64,000 bases of DNA from Curtobacterium sp. 458 (GCF_030406605.1 NZ_CP129104.1:1314072-1378071); one strand, 5' to 3'. Positions 8,373 through 16,086 are shown, counted from the first letter of the stretch. The notes: generated by a model not told the origin, from the sequence alone. Translations and numbers: made by a program.

Positions 8373-8959
8373 CTTGATCCTTCTTCGTTCGTGTTGACGA
8401 TGCTGATCGCATCAACGAATTCCATGACGGCGGATGCGTGTCGCACAAGAGCTCCGAAGTCGGCGTTCGCGCAGAGCACCGAAACGACGATCTGACCGGC
8501 TCGGAAGCCGAAGGCAAGGGAGCCATCGAGCTCTCGCCCGGGCCCTCGCGATCGGAAACCGACCGCGCGGACACCTCTCCCGAGCTGCACAGCAGCATGT
8601 GGTTCGACCTTCGGAGGTTCGACCGTGTTCCCGAGCGATCGTCGGACGACTTCATCGAGGTCGAGCTCGCACGTCGGGATGTCAGTCGTGAAACGCACTC
8701 GAACGGTGGTCGGTGAAGCTGCCATCGAGGGAAGGTGGACGGCAACCAACTCATCCGAGTTCGAAGGAGCCAACGCCTCGAGGGTCAACTCCAGCCACGC
8801 CCGCATGGCGTCGTCCATCTGTTCGCGCGGAGCAGTGGATGTGTGCCAGTGCTGGATGCGTTGCGCACGAGTCGGTCCGTCTTCGTTTTCGGCGAACAGC
8901 CAGTCTGATGCATCGAGCTCGATTCGCAGCATGGCTCGCTGGGGGTCCGCGTCAACCAC
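8369..8959 (-). CDS. Unrecognised T7SS-locus protein (196 aa)
   Basis: No family recognised. The start is the GTG at 8959 because GGAGG lies 6 nt upstream of it; the frame stays open to 9028 but that start has no such site. This gives an 8-nt overlap with the stop of the upstream gene. The protein begins with strands ('MLRIELDASDWLFAEN'), then a helix with 'MRAWLELTLEAL', and ends with 'GQIVVSVLCANADFGALV' and 'VMEFVDAISIV'. It has no signal peptide or membrane span. It is one of three consecutive small genes between the putative substrate and the secretion ATPase. GC content looks lower than in the flanking operons, consistent with acquired DNA. Confidence 0.7.
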   Translation of the reverse strand: MVDADPQRAMLRIELDASDWLFAENEDGPTRAQRIQHWHTSTAPREQMDDAMRAWLELTLEALAPSNSDELVAVHLPSMAASPTTVRVRFTTDIPTCELDLDEVVRRSLGNTVEPPKVEPHAAVQLGRGVRAVGFRSRGPGRELDGSLAFGFRAGQIVVSVLCANADFGALVRHASAVMEFVDAISIVNTNEEGSS

Positions 8960-9602
8960 GAATGTCCTCCGGGGACGGGAGGACACGTCCGTCTGCATCC
9001 GCCCAGCGGAAGGTTGCGAGGAGTGCACGGAACAGCGTCAAGAGCGCCTCGTTCACGTGGCGCTCCGCGTGCCGCAGTTCTTCGAGCACCTCTGGGTGCT
9101 CGGAGACGACGGTGAACACGATCGCGATGATGAAGTCGGCGTGGCCGGGGACTTCGATGAACGCCCCCGTCGAACTCAGCACCCGAGCCGAGCGGTCTAC
9201 CGGCGGTGCAGCGCTCTCCAGGGGAACGAGAACTGCGGCCGTTCGTGCGACTTCGATCACCTCTGCCCCTGGTGCCAAACTGCGTGCGAGAAGGATGTCC
9301 GAGGTGGAATGGCCGTCGGCAACCGTCATCGATACCCGCGAGATCGTCATGCTTGCCGCAACCGAAGTGCCCGGCAGCGGGCCAGCCGTCATGTAGCTGT
9401 CCAGCACGCTCTGCGTGTGATCTGCGGCGCGAGCCTCCTCGAACAAGGTTCCTACCTCAGCCCGCCACGAATCGCTCGCCTGAGTCGGTGCTGGAACCGC
9501 CTCGAGAGTGCGCTCCATCCACGTGGCGTAGTCGCCTTTCGGAACGTGTAGCCACCCCGCAGGGAGTGCGAATGTGTACGACTCCGGGACCGTGTCGGTC
9601 AT
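8952..9602 (-). CDS. Unrecognised T7SS-locus protein (216 aa)
   Basis: No family recognised. The ATG at 9602 ('MTDTVPESYTFALPAGW') is 8 nt after the stop of the 402-aa gene and is the sensible start; the open frame extends upstream to 9809 only as an artefact of the adjacent gene. The N-terminal 'YTFALPAGWLHVPKGDYATW' strand is followed by a helix, beta segments 'SVAASMTISRVSMTV' and 'TAAVLVPLES', a strand pair 'GAFIEVPGHADFIIAIVFTVV' and a final long helix 'LLTLFRALLATFRW'. It is translationally coupled to the next gene. Its place directly after a putative secreted protein would suit a cognate chaperone or immunity protein, but nothing in the sequence proves that. Confidence 0.7.
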   Translation of the reverse strand: MTDTVPESYTFALPAGWLHVPKGDYATWMERTLEAVPAPTQASDSWRAEVGTLFEEARAADHTQSVLDSYMTAGPLPGTSVAASMTISRVSMTVADGHSTSDILLARSLAPGAEVIEVARTAAVLVPLESAAPPVDRSARVLSSTGAFIEVPGHADFIIAIVFTVVSEHPEVLEELRHAERHVNEALLTLFRALLATFRWADADGRVLPSPEDIRG

Positions 9603-9610
9603 CGCGTGCG

Positions 9611-10819
9611 TCAGAACCGCGGGCCGATCGGCGCGGTTGCCCAGTGGTCGAATTTCTTCCAGAGCGGAATGTAGTCCTTGGCCCAGCCGAATCCGTCGAG
9701 CCCGACTCCGGTCCAGCCGACTCCGATCCCCGTGGCCAGGACCCGCTCGAGCCGCGCAACGGCGGTCGGGCTCTGCCCCACAGCACCTACCTGCGATCGA
9801 CGGATCCATTGCACCATGTGCGCGAGTTCTTCATCCCCTGCCGCAAGGAAGCGGTACTTGTCGTAGATCCCTTCGCGTGGGATGCGACTGTAGCTCCGAG
9901 CGACACGTTGGAACGCGGCGCGTTCCGCCATCCCGTCGGACACGATCGACTGCACGCGAGAACGGGCGACTGCGTTGACCGCGGTCCGTCCCGCAGACAC
10001 GGCGAGCTTGCCGGCACCGAACGTCAGGAGGCCTACGGCATCAAGCGCAACATCGGCCCAGGAGCCCGTGCCCGCTGCGGCTTTGGCGACATCCCCCGCG
10101 GTAGCGAGTGCCATCACGCTCAGAGCGAGCACGCCGAGCCATGTGGTGAGCGGGAAGAGGAGTGCTGCGATCGCGAGAACGGTACCGGCGAACTGGGCGA
10201 CCTTGAGGACCACCGAGATCCACTCGTCGTTGTCCTTCATCCACTGCTTGAAGTCGTCCCACGCGCTGTCGTCCAGACCGTCGTCGACGCTGTCGTCGAT
10301 CTTCGCGATCGCGCGTTGCGCCGCGGTCTCGAGTCCTTCGAGCGCGGACCGCATCATGCTCGCTGCGCGCGTTGCCTCGGCCTGGGCGCTCTCGGCCCGA
10401 CTCCGCTGCGTGTCCGAAAGAATCTGGTACTCCTGCTGCTGATCCGGGTCGGTCGAGGAGTTGGCGAGGTCTTGGTAGCGATCCCGGGACCGAGTAGAGG
10501 ATCGAGCCTCCGTCTGGCTCTGGTCGTGCAGGTGGCTGGCAGACGAAGCTTCGTCGATCGCTGTCGAGAGTGCGCCGGCGTACTCGTTCAACGCGTCGCC
10601 TGTGCCGGAGTACCGACCCTCGGCACCGCCGAGCTTGTCGGCGAGATCCCCGGCCTTCTTGAGGAACGCCGTGACCGCCTTGCTTTCAGAGTCAGAGTTG
10701 TCGAGTCTTTTCAAGGTGCTCGCGGCACCGCTGATCGCGGAGGCCACCTGGTGGTACTGGCGCGCCATGGCCTGGACAGCGCTCGGGTCACCGGTCGGAC
10801 CTGACGCGAGCGCGCTCAC
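9611..10819 (-). CDS. Putative type VII secretion substrate with helical N-terminus (402 aa)
   Basis: Residues 1-190 are almost entirely amphipathic helix, with 'MARQYHQVASAISGAASTL' and 'FLKKAGDLADKLGG', as in T7SS substrates with an LXG/WXG-like N-terminal domain. About 205-275 are hydrophobic or glycine/alanine-rich ('VVLKVAQFAGTVLAIAALLF', 'WLGVLALSVMALATAGDV', 'LLTFGAGKLAVSAG'). The last 130 residues form a separate, more polar domain ending in 'KKFDHWATAPIGPRF', with no known toxin motif seen. The GTG start overlaps the 97-aa gene by 4 nt. The architecture (helical export domain, membrane-active linker, C-terminal module) resembles polymorphic T7SS effectors. Role in secretion is inferred from locus and shape. 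Confidence 0.72.
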   Translation of the reverse strand: MSALASGPTGDPSAVQAMARQYHQVASAISGAASTLKRLDNSDSESKAVTAFLKKAGDLADKLGGAEGRYSGTGDALNEYAGALSTAIDEASSASHLHDQSQTEARSSTRSRDRYQDLANSSTDPDQQQEYQILSDTQRSRAESAQAEATRAASMMRSALEGLETAAQRAIAKIDDSVDDGLDDSAWDDFKQWMKDNDEWISVVLKVAQFAGTVLAIAALLFPLTTWLGVLALSVMALATAGDVAKAAAGTGSWADVALDAVGLLTFGAGKLAVSAGRTAVNAVARSRVQSIVSDGMAERAAFQRVARSYSRIPREGIYDKYRFLAAGDEELAHMVQWIRRSQVGAVGQSPTAVARLERVLATGIGVGWTGVGLDGFGWAKDYIPLWKKFDHWATAPIGPRF

Positions 10820-11109
10820 TGCTCACCCGCAATGGACTTCACGAGTTCGGTCTCCGAGTCGTCGAACGCGTTGTCGATGGTGAGCGCCATCTTCGCGAGC
10901 TTCTCGATCGATTCGCTCAGGTCGCGGCGGTGGCTGTCCCACCCCGACGAGAAAGAGCGGATCCGTCTGGCGAGCTCGGGGTGGCCGACGGCATCGGCCG
11001 CGTCGCCCGAGTGCTGGTCCGCGTTGTCGAACTCGTGCTTCACTGCACTGAGGTCGCTCCAGAGGGACTCCATCTTTGCGCCTCTGTAGCGCAGCGTTCC
11101 GCCTGCCAC
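10816..11109 (-). CDS. Small helical ESAT-6-like protein of the T7SS locus (97 aa)
   Basis: About 100 residues, two predicted helices separated by 'SFSSGWDSHRRDL', in which S-G-W-D sits where the W-x-G turn of WXG100 proteins would be (order altered). This size and the overlap with the substrate gene (GTGA) suggest an export partner that pairs with the N-terminal helices of the 402-aa protein. A GTG at 11109 preceded by GAGGA is the likely start; an internal ATG 12 codons on ('MESLWSDLSAV') is an alternative. It is separated from the WXG100-size gene upstream by a 109-bp gap holding a GC-rich hairpin. Confidence 0.68.
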   Translation of the reverse strand: MAGGTLRYRGAKMESLWSDLSAVKHEFDNADQHSGDAADAVGHPELARRIRSFSSGWDSHRRDLSESIEKLAKMALTIDNAFDDSETELVKSIAGEQ

Positions 11110-11175
11110 TGTCTTCCTCTTCCCCCGGGTTCACGCTCGTGCTGCAAGTGTCGCCGCCCCTGCGGCGAGAGCGGC

Positions 11176-11199
11176 GGCCGGCACCCCCAGGTGCCGGCC
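11176..11199. terminator. GC-rich hairpin between the WXG100-size gene and the downstream T7SS genes
   Basis: A perfect 10-bp stem, GGCCGGCACC and its complement, with a 4-nt loop, starts 20 nt after the stop of the WXG100-size gene in the direction of transcription. There is no U-tract, so it may be a partial terminator or an mRNA-stabilising stem that leaves more transcript for the small secreted protein than for the genes behind it. Confidence 0.6.
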
Positions 11200-11218
11200 A
11201 CCGTCGTGCAGAGCCTGA

Positions 11219-11512
11219 CTAGCCGATGCTCGACGCGAGCTGCTCGTCCGTGGACTCGAGCGTGTTCGCGGCGCTCTCGAGGAAGCCGGCCATGCCGTCG
11301 ATCGCCTGGATCGTCTGCGTCGCGCCGGAGTTGAACTCCGAGTACGTCCCGTCGAACGCCTTCGACGACTTGTCGGTGACGTAGCCCGACGACACGAGGT
11401 TGTCGATCTGGCTCTTGAGCTGGCTCAGCTGGTCCTCGATGGCCTTCTGGCCGTTGCGCAGCTGCGAAGCCTGGTTGCGGAGATCGTCGTAGGTGACATT
11501 GACGTTTGCCAT
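11219..11512 (-). CDS. WXG100-family-size secreted protein (EsxA-like)
   Basis: A 97-aa protein with two long helices ('YDDLRNQASQLRNGQKAIEDQL', read as consecutive helix turns, and 'YSEFNSGATQTIQAIDGM') around the turn 'LVSSGYVTDKSSKAF'. The canonical W-x-G is replaced by S-G-Y, otherwise length and spacing are those of WXG100/ESAT-6 proteins, which are secreted as helical hairpins. The ATG at 11512 is chosen because GGGAGG lies 7-8 nt upstream; the nearby ATG at 11518 is too close to that site. It is the first gene of the minus-strand secretion set and is divergent from the FHA gene. Confidence 0.8.
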   Translation of the reverse strand: MANVNVTYDDLRNQASQLRNGQKAIEDQLSQLKSQIDNLVSSGYVTDKSSKAFDGTYSEFNSGATQTIQAIDGMAGFLESAANTLESTDEQLASSIG

Positions 11513-11613
11513 GTGCATACCCTCCCGATGCGGTATCTGATGTACTAGGACGATACTGGTTTCCGACGAATCTCGCACCAGGTGGGGACAGGAAGCAGGA
11601 CGAGGGGTACGCC

Positions 11614-12123
11614 TTGGCACGACGTTGCAAGGAGGAGCGGACGCCGGAGCGTCCGGTCGTCACGCACGCCGAGGTCGAGCGTGACCGGCAGGCCGGTCAC
11701 CTCTCCCGCGCGTGGGTCCTCCCGAGGGTTCCGGTGCCGGACCGCGAGCCGGACGTCGAGGTGCACACCGAGCCGTCGCTCCCGACGATCGGCGTGGCGC
11801 CGCGGGTCGTCCTCGAGGTCGCGCCGGGCAACGTCGTACCGCTGGACCAGCCGGTGGTCCTGGGCCGCAAGGTGGCGACCGCCCCCGGTCGGCGGGCGGT
11901 ACTGCTCGACGACCCCGGGCGCTCGGTCTCGCGCGAGCACGCGGCGGTCCGTCCGACGGGTGGCGGCGGGCTCGTGGTCGAGGACCTCGGTTCGGCGAAC
12001 GGCACCGTGGTGGTACGGGCTTCCGGTGCGCGGGAGCCGAGCGTCGGCGGCGCGCAGGTCGTCGCGCGACCCGGGGACGTCCTCATGGTGGGCGACTACG
12101 CGGTCCGCGTGCTCGCCGGCTGA
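11614..12123 (+). CDS. FHA-domain protein next to T7SS genes
   Basis: A 169-aa protein with a C-terminal forkhead-associated domain: 'VVLGRKVATAPGRRAVLLD', 'SVSREHAAVRP' and 'DLGSANGTVV' are the G-R, S-x-x-H and N-G phosphothreonine-binding blocks, all intact. FHA domains bind phosphothreonine peptides, and FHA proteins often control type VII secretion. The start is uncertain: the frame is open further upstream, but a TTG at 11614 with GAGGGG 6 nt before it is the best-supported site. It is transcribed away from the WXG100-size gene and its end overlaps the converging DUF2236 gene by 28 nt. Confidence 0.75.
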   Translation: MARRCKEERTPERPVVTHAEVERDRQAGHLSRAWVLPRVPVPDREPDVEVHTEPSLPTIGVAPRVVLEVAPGNVVPLDQPVVLGRKVATAPGRRAVLLDDPGRSVSREHAAVRPTGGGGLVVEDLGSANGTVVVRASGAREPSVGGAQVVARPGDVLMVGDYAVRVLAG

Positions 12124-12959
12124 CGCCGACGAGCAGCCCGCCGCATCGCCCGGACCAGCAACGGCCCCGGCAGCCGCAGGAGCCACCCCGGCACGAGCGC
12201 GCGCACGACGCGGAGCACCCGCACGGCCCGCTCGTACCGCCGCCGCTCCCGAGGCCCCCACGCGAAGCCGTACCCGGCCCGGATCCGCTCCGGCAGCATC
12301 CCGACGGTCACGACCCGCACGAGCGGCATCGCCGCCCGCACCCACCAGGGCGCGAACCGCGGGTGCAACAGGTCGCGGACGACACCGCGCGCGTCGTCGG
12401 TGACGGTCAGCCCGTCGCGCGTCTCCACCCAGTACCGGTCGAACGCGGCCACCGACCTCGGCCAGCGTGACGGCGGCACCCGGAGCGCGGTCCCGATCGG
12501 CGCGTAGGCCTGCAGGACCTCCTCGGCCCGGACAGCGAAGACGTCGGACCCGAAGGCAGCGTGCGCCTGCCGCGCCGAGTCGAAGAGCGTCGCGGCGACC
12601 CAGAGCTGCCGGTCCACGTCGTCGGCCCCCGTGACGGGCACGTGCGCGCGGTTCACGAAGGAGGCCGCGATCGCCGCGTCGGCGGGCGTACCCGAGACCA
12701 CCGCGAAGACGAACGACAGGGTGTGCGCGAGCCGCTGCTGCGGCCGCCGCGCGAAGTCGGAGTGCCGTCGGACCCCGGCCGCGACCACGGGGTCCGCGAT
12801 CTGCAGCAGGATGGCGCGGCCGCCGGCCGCCACGGGCGTGCTGTCCGCCAGCAGGCGACGGAACGCGCGATCGCGAGTGGACGCCGGACGGGAGGCACGG
12901 TGCGGGTCGTGCGCCGTGCCTCCCGTCCGGTCGGTGCCCGTCGACCGCTCAGTCGTCAC
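12096..12959 (-). CDS. DUF2236 (MpaB-like) oxygenase family protein
   Basis: About 287 aa with the DUF2236/latex-clearing-type fold marks: 'GGRAILLQIADPVVAAGV', 'HSDFARRPQQRL', 'FVNRAHVPVTGADD' and 'QLWVAATLFDSARQAH'. The conserved histidines (HSDF, RAHVPV) fit a haem-type b site as in this family; the substrate is unknown. The only plausible start is the GTG at 12959, which overlaps the upstream stop by 11 nt. It places the palindromic element at 12884-12930 inside the coding region as residues about 11-25 ('RTGGTAHDPHRASRP'). A much later GTG ('VAAGGRA') would cut into the conserved domain. Confidence 0.75.
   Translation of the reverse strand: MTTERSTGTDRTGGTAHDPHRASRPASTRDRAFRRLLADSTPVAAGGRAILLQIADPVVAAGVRRHSDFARRPQQRLAHTLSFVFAVVSGTPADAAIAASFVNRAHVPVTGADDVDRQLWVAATLFDSARQAHAAFGSDVFAVRAEEVLQAYAPIGTALRVPPSRWPRSVAAFDRYWVETRDGLTVTDDARGVVRDLLHPRFAPWWVRAAMPLVRVVTVGMLPERIRAGYGFAWGPRERRRYERAVRVLRVVRALVPGWLLRLPGPLLVRAMRRAARRRQPASTRTA
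12884..12930. repeat. Palindromic element, full copy, inside the DUF2236 N-terminus
   Basis: A perfect 17-bp stem (CCGGACGGGAGGCACGG and its complement) with a 13-nt loop. The same arms recur at 36175-36220 and, with small changes, at 49138-49181. On the minus strand it is read without a stop as part of the DUF2236 gene. Confidence 0.85.
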
Positions 12960-13356
12960 GTCGTGCCCGCCGCTGTCGTGCACGGGGCGAGACGTCCACC
13001 CAGACCGCCGCGACGAGCGCGGCGAGGCCGACGGTGGTCGCGACGACGAGGAAGGTCGTGCTCCCGACGTCGTCGCGTGCCGCCGAGAGGAGCGCCGCGA
13101 CCGTCCAGATGGCGGGCAGCGGCCAGAGGACGCCGGTCCCCGCGACGACCGCCGCGAGGACACCGACCGCGAGGAGCGCGAGCCAACCGAGGTTCCCGGC
13201 CGTGCAGGCGGGACCGAACGTCTGCGGTCCGCACGCCGTGACACCGGACCGGACACCGAGCGTCGCTGCCGCCGCGATCAGCAGCAGGCCCGCGACCGAC
13301 ACCAGCCGCGCGGTGCCGGGGTGTCGGCCGAGGCGCTGCCGGAGTCGGGAGATCAC
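12949..13356 (-). CDS. Small four-helix membrane protein (135 aa), unknown
   Basis: Not recognised by name. Four hydrophobic segments are visible: 'LVSVAGLLLIAAAATLGV' near 18, 'LGWLALLAVGVLAAVVAG' near 56, 'VLWPLPAIWTVAALLSA' near 76 and 'TTFLVVATTVGLAALVAAV' near 100, followed by a basic tail. Two cysteines (near 42 and 51) lie in the first loop. The GTG start is 6 nt from a TAGCAT -10 box (13368-13363), so the message is probably leaderless. The stop overlaps the DUF2236 start, so the two genes are likely cotranscribed. Confidence 0.65.
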   Translation of the reverse strand: MISRLRQRLGRHPGTARLVSVAGLLLIAAAATLGVRSGVTACGPQTFGPACTAGNLGWLALLAVGVLAAVVAGTGVLWPLPAIWTVAALLSAARDDVGSTTFLVVATTVGLAALVAAVWVDVSPRARQRRARRDD

Positions 13357-13396
13357 GCCCCGATGCTAGTCAGCACGATGCTGGTCAGCGCCGGTG

Positions 13397-13690
13397 TCAG
13401 AGCGGCTTGGTGCCGAGGTCGTTCCCGAGGTCGGGGTGGTCCTCGTCGCCCTCGTGCTCCCACAGGTCCGGAGCCTCTTCGCGCTCGGCGCCGCCGGTCG
13501 GGCCGGACGCGGTCCCGTCGCCGGGCTGCGGCTCGACGGTCTCGCCGCCGACCGCGTCGTTCGTCACGGTCTCGAGTGCTTCCTCGCGGTCGTCGACCTC
13601 GTACGGGCCGGTGTGCTCGGTGTCCACGTCGTCGTCACGGAAGCCCTCCGTGTCGGGGCCGTCGTTCGGGGTGGTGCCGGGGTCGGTCAT
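13397..13690 (-). CDS. Very acidic hypothetical protein (97 aa)
   Basis: Nearly a third of the residues are Asp or Glu, with no hydrophobic core and blocks such as 'RDDDVDTEHTGPYEVDDREE'. It is likely disordered. Function unknown; such small acidic proteins are common in this bacterial group. The ATG is preceded by GAGAGGAAC, the same 14-nt leader (ACGACGAGAGGAAC) found before the next minus-strand gene at 14186, which suggests matched translation or a duplicated leader. Confidence 0.6.
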   Translation of the reverse strand: MTDPGTTPNDGPDTEGFRDDDVDTEHTGPYEVDDREEALETVTNDAVGGETVEPQPGDGTASGPTGGAEREEAPDLWEHEGDEDHPDLGNDLGTKPL

Positions 13691-13733
13691 GGCGTTCCTC
13701 TCGTCGTGTGGGTGTCCTGTCTACGCGCGGCCC

Positions 13734-14186
13734 CTAGGCGGACACGAAGCGGACGTCCCCGTGGTCCTCGTCCGATGCGTCGTCGAGCCCGAGCTGCTGC
13801 GCCAGACCCTGCTCGTCGGTGGCACCCCAGCGCTCGACGATCTTGCCGTCGCGGAACTTCGCCACCTGGATGCCGCGGACCTCGAACGACTTGCCGGTCG
13901 GCTCGTGCCCCTCGAACGGGCCGGAGTGGGTGCCGCGGATCGTGAACACCGCGGTGACGAAGTCGTCGGTGACGACCAGCGGGTCCGGGGTGAGCTCGAG
14001 GTCCGGGAACGCCGTCGTGAAGTCCTGCCAGAAGTCGACGATGCCCGCGAGCCCGGGGGCCTGGCCCGGCGCCGGGTCGTGGTCGACGACGTCCTCGGCC
14101 CAGACCTCGCCGAAGCGGTCGAAGGCGCGGTCCTGGATGATGCCGCCGAGGCGCTCCTGCGCGGCCTGGTTGACGTCGGTGCTCAT
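13734..14186 (-). CDS. SnoaL-like ester cyclase family protein
   Basis: A 150-aa single-domain protein of the SnoaL/NTF2 fold: 'WAEDVVDHDPAPGQAPGLAG', 'FPDLELTPDPLVVTDDFVTA', 'TGKSFEVRGIQVAKFRDGKI' and 'ERWGATDEQGLAQQLG' are the usual blocks of this family. Members include polyketide cyclases and many uncharacterised small enzymes, so the substrate cannot be given. The ATG at 14186 is preceded by AGAGGAAC; the longer open frame upstream (to 14276) is low-complexity and rejected. It precedes the acidic-protein gene by 43 nt. Confidence 0.78.
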   Translation of the reverse strand: MSTDVNQAAQERLGGIIQDRAFDRFGEVWAEDVVDHDPAPGQAPGLAGIVDFWQDFTTAFPDLELTPDPLVVTDDFVTAVFTIRGTHSGPFEGHEPTGKSFEVRGIQVAKFRDGKIVERWGATDEQGLAQQLGLDDASDEDHGDVRFVSA

Positions 14187-14460
14187 GTGGTGTTCCTCTC
14201 GTCGTGGTCTTCCTGCGTACGCGACGGAGGTCGGAGCGACCGGATGGTCCGGGGGACGGGTGTCCGGTGCACGCACCGGGCCGGCCTGGAGGCGCGGCGA
14301 GCGGGCCGGGTTCGGGTCGCGTTCACCGTGTGGTCACCTCCACGACACGGCGGCGGTGCATGCTCACGGTGCTCGGGGGAGTGGAGCGCGGTCGCCGACG
14401 GGTGGTCGAGCGGCCGCGCCTTCCCCTGCGAGCCGGCTTCCCGCCACCGCGGTGTCGCGA
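14187..14460. other. Intergenic region with half copy of the palindromic element
   Basis: No gene seen. It carries the leader of the SnoaL-like gene and, at 14283-14297, one arm (GGCCTGGAGGCGCGG) of the repeat family described at 18459 and elsewhere. RecQ (minus) ends at its right edge, so the region could include the recQ terminator, though no clear hairpin with U-tract is present. Confidence 0.5.
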
Positions 14461-16086
14461 TCAGACGCGCTCGAGCAGGTGGCGCTCCTCGACGTCGGCG
14501 AGAGCGAGCGTGCGGTAGCCCGCCGACTCGAAGAAGACCGTGAGGCGGTCGTCCTCGGTGCTCATCACGGTGCCGCGGCCCCACTCCGCGTGCTCGACGG
14601 GTGCGTCCGGTGGCCACGACGCGTCGTGGGACCCGTCGGCGGAGTGCGCGGCCGCGGCGGTCCCGGCGCTGCAGGTGTCGCAGTTGCCGCACGGCTCCGC
14701 GAGCTCGTCGCCGAAGTACCCGAGGAGGAACTGGCGACGGCACTCGTCGGTCTCCGCGAACCGGCGGATCATCGCGATGCGCGACTCCTCGATCTGCTCC
14801 CGCTCGGCCGCGCGGTCCTTCGCGCGCCCCGCCGCTGCCTCGGCGGTGGTCGGAGCGCCGTCCGCGCGGCGGACACCGTCCGGGCCGTCGACCAGGACTC
14901 CGGCCTCGACGAGGGCGTTCGCGGCGCGCCCTGCGGTCCGGGTGGCGAGACCGGACCGCTCGGCGAGCCCGGACCGTGCGACGACCCCGTCGGCGGGGAC
15001 GGCGTCGAACACGGCGCGCAGGGTCGCCGGCCGCGGGCTCCCGGAGGCGAAGAAGCGCCGCAGGCCGAGGTCCTCCGCCCGGTAGTGCATCGTCGCGACC
15101 CCGGGCTGGCCGTCGCGTCCCGCGCGCCCGACCTCCTGGTAGTAGGCGTCCACCGACTCCGGCACGTCGACGTGCACGACGAAGCGGACGTCGGGCTTGT
15201 CGATCCCCATGCCGAACGCGCTCGTCGCGACGACCACGTCGACCTCGCCGTCCAGGAACGCGTGGTGGACGGCCTCGCGGTCACGGACGCGGAGGCCCGC
15301 GTGGTACGGCATCGCGCGCCGCCCCGTCTCGACGAGCACGTCCGCGTACTCGAGCGTCTCCGCGCGGGTGGCGACGTAGACGATGCCGGCGCCCTCGAGC
15401 CCGGCGACCTGCTCGGCGACCGCTTCGCGCTTGTCCTCGGCGTCGGCGTGCCGCACGACCTCGAAGCGCAGCTCCGGCCGGTCGAACCCGGTGGCGAGCA
15501 CGAGCGGGTCGCGCATCCCCAGGCGTTCGATGATCTCGGCACGCACCGGGGACGACCCCGTCGCCGTCATCGCGAGCACCGGTGGCCGACCGAGCCGTTC
15601 GACGACCTCGCCGAGGACGAGGTAGTCCGGGCGGAAGTCGTGGCCCCACGAGGACACGCAGTGCGCCTCGTCGACGGTCACGAGGGCGACCCCGGCAGCA
15701 CGGAGCCGGTCGACGACCTCGTCCTTCGCGAGCTGCTCAGGAGCGAGGAAGACGTAGCGGACCTCACCGGACTCGACCTGCGCCCAGGCGTCGTCGAGGT
15801 CACGGCGCGAGTGGGTCGCGTTCACCGTCACGGCGCGCGGGGCGTCGGGGTGGTCCTCCAGCCCGACGACCTGGTCCTCCTGCAGGGCGACGAGGGGCGA
15901 GACGACGACCACCAGTCCGTCGAGCGCCAGTCCGGCGACCTGGTAGATCGCGGACTTGCCGGACCCGGTCGGCATCACGGCGACGGCGTCGCGGCCGCCG
16001 AGGACCGCGTCGATGACGGTCTCCTGCGCGGGTCGGAGGTCCCAGCCGAAGACGTCGGCGGCGCGGGTACGGAGTTCGTCGAGCAC
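14461..16086 (-). CDS. recQ: RecQ-family ATP-dependent DNA helicase
   Basis: A 541-aa superfamily 2 helicase. Motifs: I '[15 protein letters not shown]', II '[20 protein letters not shown]' (with the RecQ aromatic loop), III 'AMTATGS', V '[19 protein letters not shown]', VI '[15 protein letters not shown]'. A zinc-binding C-terminal set '[13 protein letters not shown]...CGNCDTC' is intact. After it comes a short beta-rich tail ('[18 protein letters not shown]') in place of an HRDC domain. RecQ unwinds recombination and replication intermediates 3' to 5'. The GTG at 16086 with GAGGGTGACCG before it is preferred; the frame stays open to 16230 without a good site. Divergent from sucC. Confidence 0.9.
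   Translation of the reverse strand: MLDELRTRAADVFGWDLRPAQETVIDAVLGGRDAVAVMPTGSGKSAIYQVAGLALDGLVVVVSPLVALQEDQVVGLEDHPDAPRAVTVNATHSRRDLDDAWAQVESGEVRYVFLAPEQLAKDEVVDRLRAAGVALVTVDEAHCVSSWGHDFRPDYLVLGEVVERLGRPPVLAMTATGSSPVRAEIIERLGMRDPLVLATGFDRPELRFEVVRHADAEDKREAVAEQVAGLEGAGIVYVATRAETLEYADVLVETGRRAMPYHAGLRVRDREAVHHAFLDGEVDVVVATSAFGMGIDKPDVRFVVHVDVPESVDAYYQEVGRAGRDGQPGVATMHYRAEDLGLRRFFASGSPRPATLRAVFDAVPADGVVARSGLAERSGLATRTAGRAANALVEAGVLVDGPDGVRRADGAPTTAEAAAGRAKDRAAEREQIEESRIAMIRRFAETDECRRQFLLGYFGDELAEPCGNCDTCSAGTAAAAHSADGSHDASWPPDAPVEHAEWGRGTVMSTEDDRLTVFFESAGYRTLALADVEERHLLERV

Noticed and set aside
12960..13256. N-terminal extension of the DUF2236 gene to 13256
   Set aside because: It would overlap the 135-aa membrane protein gene in another frame and adds only Ser/Arg-rich sequence; GTG at 12959 is better.
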